Shown: positions 8,571 to 17,030, counted from the first letter of the stretch. The stretch is 64,000 nt of DNA from Tenacibaculum sp. 190130A14a (GCF_964048965.1 NZ_OZ040189.1:3228501-3292500), one strand, 5' to 3'. Numbers and translations are program-made. Notes: a model not told the origin generated them from the sequence alone.

Positions 8571-8576
8571 AATTCG

Positions 8577-8641
8577 TACCAAAAAAGGGTGGTTTTATAC
8601 CACACTACTTTATTTTAACCAAAAAAAAGTGGTTTTATACC
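8577..8641 (+). promoter_or_regulatory. Candidate LytTR operator: 25-bp direct repeat
   Basis: Copies at 8577-8601 and 8617-8641 share 22 of 25 bases, the core being gtggttttatacc preceded by accaaaaaa. They start exactly 40 bp apart, close to four helical turns. They sit between a LytTR regulator and the DUF2306 fusion gene, 76-140 bp upstream of its ATG. LytTR proteins bind direct repeats. The assignment to this regulator is inference. Confidence 0.45.
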
Positions 8642-8716
8642 TTCACGATTCTTTTTGATTAAATCCTTCTTTTTTGATTCTATTTTGAGCTTATAAAACT
8701 TAAAAATTCAATCAAA

Positions 8717-10816
8717 ATGAAGAGATTATTATGGCTCATTTTTATTTGCCTTTGTTTATTTATTGGTATTACAAGACCACTAAAATATTTTCTCGCCGAT
8801 GGTCCAATTGACCTATTGGCTATGAAACCCGAAGAAGTACTCAACAGTATAATATACAAAGTTTCATTTTTTATACATATTGCTTTTGGAGGGATTGCTT
8901 TACTAATTGGTTGGATACAATTTATAGGTAAAATTAGAAACAAGTATCCATCCTTTCATAGAATCATAGGTAAAATATATGTAGGTGCTATTTTTATAGC
9001 TGGCCCTGTTGGATTTTATATAGGGTTCTTTGCAAGAGGTGGATTACCGACTGAAATAGGTTTTACCTTTGGAGCTCTTTTATGGATTGCAGCAACATAC
9101 ATGGGCTACAGAACTATTCGAAAAGGAGATGTCGCAGCTCATAAAGAATATATGACCTATAGTTATGCCGGTACTTTTGCTGCGGTAACACTGCGATTTT
9201 GGTTACCAATGTTAATTTCAATTACCAAAAATTTTGACTTAGCTTATGGAATTTCTGTTTGGTTAAGTTGGATTCCTAATTTTTTTGTAGCTTATTTGAT
9301 CATCCATAAAAAAGATACTGTGCGCTACTATTATAAAAAGTATAAAATTGAATTTGTCTTAAAAGGAACTGCCGCTATTGCCGTTATTATGCTTATTTTA
9401 TCATATACAAGCTTACAAACTTGGTTTTATAGCAAACCTTCTTTCCAAGGCACAGCTATAACAAAGAAAGCCATTGATGATACTTCCTACTTTACTAAAG
9501 AAAAATTTAAAGAGATACGTACCTATTTAAAAGAAGAATCAGAGACCACGAGTATGATGGTATTAGAAAATGGTAAAGTGGTATTTGAATATGGAGATGT
9601 TTCTGAAATTAGTAATATCAAAGATTCTAAAGCAGGATTTATAAGTTTACTTTTCGGAAAATATGTAGAAGACAGCACGATTAATTTACACGAAACACTG
9701 AAAGCGAATAATATCAACGAATACAATGGATTGTTACCTATTGAAAAACAAGCTACCATAGAAAACCTTCTTACCTCAACATCAGGTGTATTGTATCCAA
9801 AAAACCAAAGGTACATTTATACGTTTCCAAGAGAACGAGAACGAGGAAGTGTAAAACCAGGTGACTATTTTATGATAAATAATTGGGATTATAATGTTGC
9901 TAGTTCAATTCTTCAGGGTAAAACGAGAAACAATCTTCATTGGGAGTTAGAAAATCAATTGGCTATTCCACTGGAATTTGAAGATTGGAATATCAAAAAT
10001 CAATATACGACTAGAGATTTAAAAAAATCGATGTTTACCTCGTATCAAATGCATCTTTCTACTAGAGACATGGCTAAAATAGGACAACTTCTTTTACAAA
10101 AAGGAGCTTGGAAAGGTAAACAAGTCGTTTCAGAAAATTGGATTGATAAAATAACTTCTTCTGTAATTTCTAAAGATTCTGTAAGAGTAAGATTGGGGAG
10201 AGATATCTCTAGTCCAATGCAACAATCATATGGATATTCTTGGTGGCTTTTTGAACGTTTTTATGATAATCCTGATTTTGAAGGAGCCTATACTTCATGG
10301 GATCGATCTGGGCAGTTCATTACCGTGATACCAAAAAGAAATGTGGTAATTGCGCATAAAACCAAACTAGATTATTTAACGCACACCAATCTTTCTGACA
10401 GAACCAAAACCCCTTCATGGCGCTATTGGTGGATTGTAAGAAAGCTGATGCTCAATAGAAAACTAATCGCAACACTAGCACCAAAAAAATCTACAGAAGA
10501 AATTCTAGAATTTATTAAGCGTGAGTATAACAAGGATTCTGAATATGCTATTTCAGAACGCCTGATTAATGAGTACGGTCAATCTCTTGCTGAGAAAGGG
10601 AATTATAAAGATGCTATTAAATTCTTTGAACTTAATTTAAAGCTATATCCTAATCATGGTTACTATACCCATCGTATTTACAATTATTACGGTAATAGTT
10701 TGCTAAAACTAAATAGGAAAGAAGACGCTTTAAAAGCTTTTGAGCAATCACTCAAATGGAATTCCGATAATCCGGAAGCCAAAAAAATGATCGAGCAACT
10801 GAACGCTACTCCATAA
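8717..10816 (+). CDS. DUF2306 membrane domain fused to beta-lactamase-like domain and TPRs
   Basis: 699 aa, three parts. Residues 1-200: four to six membrane helices of the DUF2306 type (HIAFGGIALLIGWIQF, then HRIIGKIYVGAIFIAGPVGF, and H-K-E-Y-M). About 210-230: one more TM. About 255-600: a serine beta-lactamase/transpeptidase-like domain similar to 6-aminohexanoate-dimer hydrolase relatives (EKQATIENLLTSTSGV, MINNWDYN, SYGYSWW). About 605-695: two TPR repeats. Against the family pattern as I recall it, the SxxK nucleophile position reads D303-S-K-A306 and the YxN position reads M/I-N-N (386-389). It may therefore be catalytically dead, although a nearby S299-N-I-K could serve. It ends at a bidirectional terminator. 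Confidence 0.8.
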   Translation: MKRLLWLIFICLCLFIGITRPLKYFLADGPIDLLAMKPEEVLNSIIYKVSFFIHIAFGGIALLIGWIQFIGKIRNKYPSFHRIIGKIYVGAIFIAGPVGFYIGFFARGGLPTEIGFTFGALLWIAATYMGYRTIRKGDVAAHKEYMTYSYAGTFAAVTLRFWLPMLISITKNFDLAYGISVWLSWIPNFFVAYLIIHKKDTVRYYYKKYKIEFVLKGTAAIAVIMLILSYTSLQTWFYSKPSFQGTAITKKAIDDTSYFTKEKFKEIRTYLKEESETTSMMVLENGKVVFEYGDVSEISNIKDSKAGFISLLFGKYVEDSTINLHETLKANNINEYNGLLPIEKQATIENLLTSTSGVLYPKNQRYIYTFPRERERGSVKPGDYFMINNWDYNVASSILQGKTRNNLHWELENQLAIPLEFEDWNIKNQYTTRDLKKSMFTSYQMHLSTRDMAKIGQLLLQKGAWKGKQVVSENWIDKITSSVISKDSVRVRLGRDISSPMQQSYGYSWWLFERFYDNPDFEGAYTSWDRSGQFITVIPKRNVVIAHKTKLDYLTHTNLSDRTKTPSWRYWWIVRKLMLNRKLIATLAPKKSTEEILEFIKREYNKDSEYAISERLINEYGQSLAEKGNYKDAIKFFELNLKLYPNHGYYTHRIYNYYGNSLLKLNRKEDALKAFEQSLKWNSDNPEAKKMIEQLNATP

Positions 10817-10846
10817 AAAAAGCTTCCTATTTAGGAAGCTTTTTAA
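10815..10846. terminator. Bidirectional terminator
   Basis: agcttccta (10821-10829), 2-base loop, taggaagct (10832-10840), flanked by A and T runs. It lies between the convergent fusion gene and trxB and can serve both. Confidence 0.8.
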
Positions 10847-10864
10847 TTTATATAAATCGAACTT

Positions 10865-11803
10865 TTATTCTAAAGCACCTAAATAACGTTCAGCATCTAA
10901 AGCAGCCATACATCCTGTACCAGCAGCAGTAACCGCCTGACGGTACTCTTTATCTTGTACATCACCAGCAGCAAATACCCCAGGTAAATTTGTTTTTGTA
11001 GACTTTCCTTTAGTGATTAAATATCCTGTATCATCCATATCTAACACACCTTTAAATAATTGCGTGTTTGGTGTATGACCAATTGCAATAAATACCCCAG
11101 TTACTGGAATATCTTTCTTATCACCTGTTTGATTGTTTACAGCACGTACACCTTCTACAACATTGTCTCCTAAAACTTCATCAATCTCCGTATTGTATAA
11201 TACTTCAATATTTTCTGTTTTATTTACACGGTGTTGCATTGCTTTTGAAGCACGCATGTAATCTTTACGAACCAACATAGTAACCTTGCTACAAATGTTA
11301 GCTAAATATGTAGCTTCTTCTGCAGCAGTGTCTCCTGCTCCAACAACAATTACATCTTGTCCTTTATAAAAGAACCCGTCACAAGTAGCACAAGCAGAAA
11401 CTCCACCACCAATTAAACGTTGTTCACTTTCTAATCCTAAATATTTTGCAGTTGCTCCTGTAGAAATAATTACTGTTTCAGCTTCTATTTCTGTAGTCTC
11501 ATCAACCATTACTTTATGAATTCCTCCTTCTTCATTAGAAAGTTCCACTTTAGTAACCATTCCAAAACGAACATCAGTACCAAAACGCTCTGCCTGACTT
11601 TTTAAATCTTCCATCATAGCTGTACCATCAGTTCCATTTGGATATCCAGGGAAATTATCAACCTCTGTAGTTGTTGTTAACTGCCCTCCCATTTGCATTC
11701 CTGTATACATCACTGGTTTCATATCTGCTCTAGCTGCATAGATTGCCGCTGTATAACCTGCAGGACCTGAACCGATAATCAAACATTTTATTTTTTCTGC
11801 CAT
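10865..11803 (-). CDS. trxB: Thioredoxin-disulfide reductase
   Basis: 312 aa cytosolic flavoenzyme passing electrons from NADPH to thioredoxin. FAD-binding motif GSGPAGYTAAIYAARA (about 11-26), redox-active C-A-T-C within SACATCDGFF, NADPH motif GAGDTAAEEA, and the C-terminal FAD motif GVFAAGDV. Full length for bacterial low-Mr TrxB. It is monocistronic: terminator on one side and a promoter-bearing gap with tRNA-Pro on the other. Minus-strand TAcaTTTG at 11831-11824 is its likely -7 box, ending 20 bp before the ATG. Confidence 0.97.
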   Translation of the reverse strand: MAEKIKCLIIGSGPAGYTAAIYAARADMKPVMYTGMQMGGQLTTTTEVDNFPGYPNGTDGTAMMEDLKSQAERFGTDVRFGMVTKVELSNEEGGIHKVMVDETTEIEAETVIISTGATAKYLGLESEQRLIGGGVSACATCDGFFYKGQDVIVVGAGDTAAEEATYLANICSKVTMLVRKDYMRASKAMQHRVNKTENIEVLYNTEIDEVLGDNVVEGVRAVNNQTGDKKDIPVTGVFIAIGHTPNTQLFKGVLDMDDTGYLITKGKSTKTNLPGVFAAGDVQDKEYRQAVTAAGTGCMAALDAERYLGALE

Positions 11804-11823
11804 CGTTTTTAAATTTTGAGATA

Positions 11824-11831
11824 CAAATGTA
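11824..11831 (-). promoter_or_regulatory. trxB promoter -7 box
   Basis: TAcaTTTG on the minus strand, a perfect TAnnTTTG, 20 bp upstream of the trxB ATG. No clear TTG element at the usual distance. Confidence 0.45.
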
Positions 11832-11954
11832 ATTTTTTTTTATTTCTATCGTAATTTTTTAAAATATAATTTGATTATTAGACGATAAAGAAAGGTTATC
11901 TTACATCTAAAATATTTTTTTGCATTTTTTTCTTTTTCAATTGTATTTTTTTTC

Positions 11955-11962
11955 TACATTTG
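11955..11962 (+). promoter_or_regulatory. tRNA-Pro promoter -7 box
   Basis: TAcaTTTG, identical to the trxB box, 16 bp upstream of the mature tRNA 5' end. The -33 element is not obvious. Confidence 0.5.
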
Positions 11963-11978
11963 CAGTCCGATAATTATT

Positions 11979-12053
11979 CGGGGTGTAGCGTAGCCCGGTT
12001 ATCGCGCCGCGTTTGGGACGCGGAGGTCGCAGGTTCGAATCCTGCCACCCCGA
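11979..12053 (+). tRNA. tRNA-Pro (anticodon TGG)
   Basis: 75-base cloverleaf. Acceptor arms CGGGGTG / CACCCCG; anticodon stem CCGCG/CGCGG with loop TTTGGGA giving anticodon TGG (reads CCA); T arm GCAGG-TTCGAAT-CCTGC; discriminator A at 12053. CCA is not encoded. A consensus promoter lies upstream and a hairpin terminator follows directly. The orphan gene cluster begins right after it, which is of interest because tRNA 3' ends are common integration sites; I found no second copy of the 3' end. Confidence 0.95.
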
Positions 12054-12054
12054 C

Positions 12055-12093
12055 AAAACCTTGTTAATCTAACGATTTTCAAGGTTTTTTTTA
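12055..12093 (+). terminator. Terminator of tRNA-Pro
   Basis: aaaaccttg (12055-12063) pairs with caaggtttt (12080-12088), followed by a T run. It begins 2 bases after the tRNA. Confidence 0.8.
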
Positions 12094-12202
12094 TTTCATT
12101 ACTTTTCAATTATCATTATATTGATACCTCAAATTAAAAATTAGCTATGCAACATCTAAACTTCTGCACAACCAATAAATTGACTATATAAAAGATAAAA
12201 CT

Positions 12203-12685
12203 ATGTGTAATCGAACGGAAAGATTAGAACTATGTGCTTGTTCAGACATGAATACTGTTAAAATTCAAGAACTCTATTCTGATGAAATAAAGCATTTGGG
12301 TAAAAAAGATATTCTAAAGGTAATTAGATGGAAGTTAAACCGTTATTTAGGAAAAGAATGGAGCGGAATGGACGGTTTAATGATTATGCCTTCTCAAAAC
12401 TTGACAAAAACTCTAACTGAAGATTTCATATTAAAAGAATTGAACGGGCAAAATTGTTTCGATTTTGACTACAAACCAACTGAAGGAGATAATTTAATTT
12501 TCGAAATAGGCTGGTTACTGAATAAGAGAGGAAAAAAAATTAATCGTGAATTAGAATACCAATACTCTTCCTACATTTTTAAAAATGGAGAATGGAAAGC
12601 CGACTCGTATAATCCATTTTATGAAAAAACAGAAATTATTAACGAGGGAGTATTAAAAAAAAGCATTGTACAACAAAGTATATAG
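12203..12685 (+). CDS. Hypothetical protein, MC/LCxC paralog family, copy 1
   Basis: 160 aa, no signal peptide or TM. It starts MCN and soon has L-C-A-C. The middle and end contain LTEDFILKELNGQNCFDFDY, then GDNLIFE and IFKNGEWKADSYNPF. The same order and spacing occur in the gene at 13348, so the two are paralogs. I do not recognise the family. The recurring Cys pair (C2 and CxC) could bind metal, which is only a guess. It is the first gene after tRNA-Pro, in a cluster with no recognisable metabolic context; immunity-like or orphan proteins are plausible. Confidence 0.6.
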   Translation: MCNRTERLELCACSDMNTVKIQELYSDEIKHLGKKDILKVIRWKLNRYLGKEWSGMDGLMIMPSQNLTKTLTEDFILKELNGQNCFDFDYKPTEGDNLIFEIGWLLNKRGKKINRELEYQYSSYIFKNGEWKADSYNPFYEKTEIINEGVLKKSIVQQSI

Positions 12686-12745
12686 TGGATTGCTAATTTC
12701 AGACTGCTTTAGAAAGTGCTGATAAAACTAAATGCAATAATTTTT

Positions 12746-13222
12746 ATGAGCGAAAAAATTGAACATAATGTTAAAATTTATGAATCTAAAAAATGGAAAA
12801 TTATCACAATAGTATATATTTTAATTCTTTATTCATTTTTTTGTTATCAGGCGATTAAAGAAGATAATCACGAATTGTATTGGCTTATCGGCATATTCTC
12901 TCCCCTACCATTTTATTACATATTTAAAAACTTAAAAGAAATTAATAAACCTCCTAAAAAAATAATTGTCATATCTATAGATGGTATCAGCGTTCCTATG
13001 TATGGTTTTATAAAATGGGAATTAATAGAAAATGAAGAAATTACTTTCAAAGGGTCAGGAATACCAAGAGGTTGGGCTGCCTACCTAAAAATTAAAATAA
13101 AAGAAAAGAAAATTGTTGAAATTCCGATTGATAATCTATCTAAAAACATCTTTCAAATAAGACGGATTCTTAGAAAATACAGAAAACATTATGACGAATA
13201 TGTAACACCCAGATATAACTAA
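12746..13222 (+). CDS. Hypothetical two-TM protein with PH-like C-terminal domain
   Basis: 158 aa from the ATG at 12746; an upstream GTG at 12716 is in frame but adds only a hydrophobic decapeptide. Two membrane helices lie near the N terminus (ITIVYILILYSFFCY and LYWLIGIFSPLPFYYIF). They are followed by a strand-rich domain, KKIIVISIDGISVPMYGFIK, then W-E-L-I-E and VEIPIDNLSKNIFQIRRILR. The I-x-x-D-G-I…I-x-W-x-x-I pattern resembles bacterial PH-like membrane proteins. Function unknown. It belongs to the tRNA-adjacent orphan cluster. Confidence 0.55.
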   Translation: MSEKIEHNVKIYESKKWKIITIVYILILYSFFCYQAIKEDNHELYWLIGIFSPLPFYYIFKNLKEINKPPKKIIVISIDGISVPMYGFIKWELIENEEITFKGSGIPRGWAAYLKIKIKEKKIVEIPIDNLSKNIFQIRRILRKYRKHYDEYVTPRYN

Positions 13223-13347
13223 TTACATACTTTTTATTAATAATTCAAACAGAGTTGTATGGAAATAACAGTGATATAGTCAGTATACAACAAAAAGCAC
13301 AAGTAACAATACAAAAAACATTGTGAATATTTAAAAAATAAAACTAA

Positions 13348-13767
13348 ATGTGTGATTTTAATAATGGATTTATATTGTGCCAATGCAATGACTCAAAAGC
13401 GATTGTTCACAATAAAAAGTCAAAACGAAATAGAAATAAGAAAAAGAATCAACAAATTGAATATACTTGGACTTTGTTTAAGTTTCTCGGAATGTCTAAA
13501 GAAAGAGAAATGGGAAGATATTTATTTCCTGTAAGTAATATTGGTAATGGACTGACTTCTGATTTTGTTCTAAATGAGTTAAATAATAGAAATTGTTTTG
13601 ATTTTGAATACGTACCAAATCAAGGAGACAACTTAATTATTGGTAAGGCAGACTCTTTTAATAGAATTGAATTCATTTTCAGAAATGGTAAATGGGAAGA
13701 AGACCATTATTCTCCATTTGACCATGAATATAAAAAGTTTAATAATGGAAAAATAATAAGAACTTAA
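13348..13767 (+). CDS. Hypothetical protein, MC/LCxC paralog family, copy 2
   Basis: 139 aa paralog of the protein at 12203. It shares the MC start, L-C-Q-C near residue 11, then LTSDFVLNELNNRNCFDFEY, GDNLI and FRNGKWEEDHYSPF. A basic stretch (KKSKRNRNKKKN) is found only in this copy. The base context of the two starts is also alike (ATAAAACTA just before the ATGTGT), suggesting fairly recent duplication. Function unknown. No membrane segment or signal peptide. Confidence 0.6.
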   Translation: MCDFNNGFILCQCNDSKAIVHNKKSKRNRNKKKNQQIEYTWTLFKFLGMSKEREMGRYLFPVSNIGNGLTSDFVLNELNNRNCFDFEYVPNQGDNLIIGKADSFNRIEFIFRNGKWEEDHYSPFDHEYKKFNNGKIIRT

Positions 13768-13825
13768 TAAATAACATTATGCAACTACATATAAACCGAT
13801 TTAAAATACAGCTTAGCTTGAATAT

Positions 13826-14122
13826 GTGTTTAATACTGAAAAGGAAATAAAAAAAAGATTGAAAATTTTATTTGCAATAATCGGAATTATTTTTGCCTAT
13901 GGTTTCTATGTTAATTCAGCATATTACATAAAAAATCAAGATTGGAAATATGGAGAAGGAACCTCTATTGGAGATTGGTTAGGACAAAATAGTTTTGAAA
14001 TCGAAAACAGCACAATAAAAACAAATAGAGAAACAGTAAGAATAATTTTCTCTTATGGCAGAAAGTTAATTATAGAAAATATTGAAACAAAAGAAAGAGG
14101 TTTGTACTTCAACAAAAGCTGA
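13826..14122 (+). CDS. Hypothetical small membrane protein
   Basis: 98 aa, start GTG at 13826 (a TAG lies in frame four codons upstream and no ATG exists in the frame). A charged N terminus is followed by one membrane helix (about 13-30) and a short soluble domain ending RIIFSYGRKLIIENI. No family recognised. It is 5 bp upstream of the next gene, probably co-transcribed. Confidence 0.45.
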   Translation: MFNTEKEIKKRLKILFAIIGIIFAYGFYVNSAYYIKNQDWKYGEGTSIGDWLGQNSFEIENSTIKTNRETVRIIFSYGRKLIIENIETKERGLYFNKS

Positions 14123-14127
14123 ATAAA

Positions 14128-14427
14128 ATGATTATACCTTTGCTTATCGGGTTTTCTTTAATTCAGTTAGGACTGTACCATCTGAATCGTAAATATGGAC
14201 AAAAAGTTCCAGAACTTCTTATTCTTCTGACTTTTCTTGTTTGTTATTTTTTAGTCATCCCAAGATTTTTTTATCCCGATCCAAGACCTGATGGGATTAA
14301 TTGTGCAATGCCCACACTTGGAATAACACTTGCTTTTTGGATTTTCGGAACAATAGCTGGGTTTTTAACACATGCAATTTGGATAATAATAAAACGTATA
14401 AGCACCAAAGTACAACACCATAGATAA
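14128..14427 (+). CDS. Hypothetical three-TM protein
   Basis: 99 aa. Three hydrophobic helices at about 1-18, 30-47 and 66-92, with a short P-D-P-R-P-D-G-I-N-C loop between the second and third. No family recognised. Located 5 bp after the GTG-started small membrane gene. Confidence 0.5.
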   Translation: MIIPLLIGFSLIQLGLYHLNRKYGQKVPELLILLTFLVCYFLVIPRFFYPDPRPDGINCAMPTLGITLAFWIFGTIAGFLTHAIWIIIKRISTKVQHHR

Positions 14428-14544
14428 TTATTTCAAACTCAATTTCCACAACATAAATTCAATCTTGTTAATTATCTTTCCAAAGTATAGGGAAAAGACT
14501 CGTCTCTTTTTCTCGAAAAAAATCACACACTAATACATTAAAAA

Positions 14545-15720
14545 ATGATGATAAAAGAGTATAAAATAGGAAAAGGTTGGGCGATTTTCGTTTACATTTT
14601 TGCACCATTACTAATTGCTCTTTTCGGATGGTTATTAATAATGCCATTCGTATTAGATGATACCTCTATTGAAATGTTGTATTTTTTTGTTCCGCTTTCA
14701 TTAGGTATGATTGGACTAATGGTTGTTGGATTATTAGATACGATTAAAGGAAAAGTTATAGTATCATCTGACACATTAAGTATAAGAAGTACTTTTATTA
14801 ATCGTGATTTGAATTTTCAAGAAATTAAGGGGTTTCAAGTAGAACAGAACTATATTTTTGTACTTCCAAACACTAAAAAAAAGAAGAGAATTAAAATAAG
14901 TACATATATTGGTAATTCAAATGAGTTAATAATGTGGCTTAGCTCTAATTTCCCCGATTTACATCAAACAAATGAAGAAAAAGAAGAGGCTGAAGTCTTA
15001 GAAAGTTTTGAATATGGGAGAAATGTAGAAGAAAGAGCCTCTAAACTTAATCAAGCTAAAAAAGTTGCTAAAGCTTTAAACTGGATTGGTGGACTCCTAC
15101 TTGTTTGGAACTTGTTTAAACCGGAGCCTTATGAATATTCTATTCTATCTTTAATTGTATTACCAATTATTACTACACTAATCTTAATCTACTACAAAGG
15201 ACTCATAAGGATTGATGAGAAGAAAGGAAGTGCTTATCCTACTGCGATCTATGCTATGTTAATGCCCTCTTCTGGATTGTTTTTAAGAGCTCTTCTTGAT
15301 TATAATATTTTTGATTATTCTAATATTTGGATTCCATCAATTACTATCGGAATTACTTTGATAACTTTAGTGATTTATGGAACAAAGGAATTTAAATTTA
15401 AAAAAGTCAAAGATTACTTTACTGTTTTATCTCTTAGTATTTTATTTTGGGGGTTCGGTTATGGGGCAGTAGTTACTTTAAACTGTATGCATGACGAAAG
15501 TACTCCAAAGACTTACCTCTCAAAAGTATTAAACAAACGCATTAATTCTGGTAAAGCAACAACATATTACTTAGAGTTAGAATCTTGGGGTCCGCAAACT
15601 GAAAATGATGATGTATCCGTATCTAAAGAACTTTATGAAAATTTAGAAATTAATGATAACGCAAATATTTATCTAAAAAAAGGACGGTTTGAAATTCCTT
15701 GGTTTGTTGTAACTAAATAG
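14545..15720 (+). CDS. Hypothetical polytopic membrane protein with PH-like domain
   Basis: 391 aa. Two N-terminal helices (about 13-35 and 43-63) lead into a PH-like soluble domain (SSDTLSIRSTFINRDLNFQE, then IKGFQVEQNYIFVLPN, about 73-140). After a charged linker come six more hydrophobic helices (about 178-315). The soluble C-terminal ~70 residues (YYLELESWGP, then DNANIYLKKGRFEIPWF) resemble tails seen in other Bacteroidota membrane proteins of unknown role. ATG at 14545, with a second in-frame ATG next to it. Part of the orphan cluster. Confidence 0.55.
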   Translation: MMIKEYKIGKGWAIFVYIFAPLLIALFGWLLIMPFVLDDTSIEMLYFFVPLSLGMIGLMVVGLLDTIKGKVIVSSDTLSIRSTFINRDLNFQEIKGFQVEQNYIFVLPNTKKKKRIKISTYIGNSNELIMWLSSNFPDLHQTNEEKEEAEVLESFEYGRNVEERASKLNQAKKVAKALNWIGGLLLVWNLFKPEPYEYSILSLIVLPIITTLILIYYKGLIRIDEKKGSAYPTAIYAMLMPSSGLFLRALLDYNIFDYSNIWIPSITIGITLITLVIYGTKEFKFKKVKDYFTVLSLSILFWGFGYGAVVTLNCMHDESTPKTYLSKVLNKRINSGKATTYYLELESWGPQTENDDVSVSKELYENLEINDNANIYLKKGRFEIPWFVVTK

Positions 15721-15739
15721 AAAACTAAAACCCAGTTAA

Positions 15740-15889
15740 GGTGTATCGCTCATAGCGAGTTTAAAGATAAAATTACAAGTCCTTGAGCAAGCAACGCCAA
15801 AAAAAGTTTCTACATTTAATGAAATAAATACAATAGAATTACAAAAAATTATAGAAGAATTAATTAATCCGTATACAACAAATACATAA
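15740..15889 (+). pseudogene. Possible 3' remnant of a coding sequence
   Basis: An open frame of 49 codons with coding-like composition (ending V-S-T-F-N-E-I-N-T-I-E-L-Q-K-I-I-E-E-L) runs from a TAA at 15737-15739 to a TAA at 15887-15889, with no plausible start codon inside. It looks like the end of a helical protein whose 5' part is gone. The source family is unknown. It could also be chance. Confidence 0.25.
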
Positions 15890-15974
15890 TGAATTGGTTG
15901 CAAATTTATATTTTGACAAAATCTCACAATACTAAAAGTTCATTCGGTTTATTTAACTTTACAACAAAAAAGTA

Positions 15975-16850
15975 TTGAAAACAATAGTAGTATCACTTCT
16001 GATTTTAGCCTCAGGATTTTCCTATGGACAAGGAAATGGGCTTTATAGATTCCAATCCGAAAATGACAAGTACGGATTTATGGATAAAAACGGAAAAATT
16101 AAAATAAAAGCAGAATATCTCAAGGTTAGTGATTTCAGCGAGGGACTTTGTGCTGTTTCCAAAAAAGTTATAAAAAAAGGTTATAAATGGATTTTTATTG
16201 ACACTTTAGGAAATAAAGTTTTCGATATTAAGAATAATTTTCCAGAAACAGGATTTAGTGAGGGTTTTGCAAGAATTTCAAGTTTTGAAGAACATTGGTT
16301 CGTAAATAAAAAAGGAGTAAACGAATTTGAAAAAACTTGGAAAGATGGAGATGGGGAATTTAGAAATGGAATTGCATATGTGAGTGACAAGGAATTCTCC
16401 GATTTTTATCCTATAAATACAAAAGGAAAAAGAATTGACTCAAAAACTTTTTCAAGAATAGAAATCTATGACTTAAGAGAAAATGATAGTTTAGAATCAA
16501 AAAATAAAATGGATTTTAGGTCCGATAATTTTATTCCTTTTCAAAAAAATGACCTTTGGGGTTTTAAAGACAATTCAAACAATGTAATTATTAAACCTCA
16601 ATTTTATAAAATAGATGAATTTAAAAATGGAGTATGTGCAGTAAGAATTGAAAAACGTGTATTTGAAACTACTAACGACTATTTTTTTGATACTCTGATT
16701 GACGAAAAAGGAAAAACTCTTATTAAAATAGAAATGCATTGCTATATGGGGTTTCAAGGAGAATTGATAGAATTTTATGGAGCACCTCATTTTGGAGGAG
16801 GAATTCATTATTTAAATAAAAAAGGAAAAAAAATAATACCAATGGAATAA
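15975..16850 (+). CDS. WG-repeat protein, secreted
   Basis: 291 aa, start TTG at 15975, with a signal peptide (cleavage near SYGQ). It contains KWG/WG-type repeats: KYGFMDKNGKIKIKAEY, GLCAVS, KWIFIDTLGNKVF, then LWGFKDNSNNVIIKPQFYK and NGVCAVR. WG repeats fold as beta-hairpin units, are common in Bacteroidota and usually mediate binding; no enzyme activity is implied. The C-terminal part is less regular. It is the last gene of the orphan cluster. Confidence 0.8.
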   Translation: MKTIVVSLLILASGFSYGQGNGLYRFQSENDKYGFMDKNGKIKIKAEYLKVSDFSEGLCAVSKKVIKKGYKWIFIDTLGNKVFDIKNNFPETGFSEGFARISSFEEHWFVNKKGVNEFEKTWKDGDGEFRNGIAYVSDKEFSDFYPINTKGKRIDSKTFSRIEIYDLRENDSLESKNKMDFRSDNFIPFQKNDLWGFKDNSNNVIIKPQFYKIDEFKNGVCAVRIEKRVFETTNDYFFDTLIDEKGKTLIKIEMHCYMGFQGELIEFYGAPHFGGGIHYLNKKGKKIIPME

Positions 16851-17030
16851 AAAAATGTGTAATAAGAATAGTTTACTCCTGTCTATCCATGAAAATTCTC
16901 GTAGATTTTCAGTTTAGCATACACTTCCTAAACTAAATCTTGAACTACACAACAAAATATGATCAAGACCATTTTATATAATCATTTATACTACCTTCTT
17001 CTACTCCTTCATTTTAGAAAACTAATGCAA

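Noticed and set aside
15736..15927. Minus-strand ORF of 63 codons
   Set aside because: Shadow of the plus-strand coding remnant; its translation has no recognisable feature.
11979..16860. Integrated element with att sites at tRNA-Pro
   Set aside because: No integrase and no second copy of the tRNA 3' end in the following 5 kb; kept only as a general island suspicion.
16855..16917. 20-codon ORF starting MCN, like the start of the 12203 paralog
   Set aside because: Only three residues agree and the rest is unlike; too short to support a third family member.
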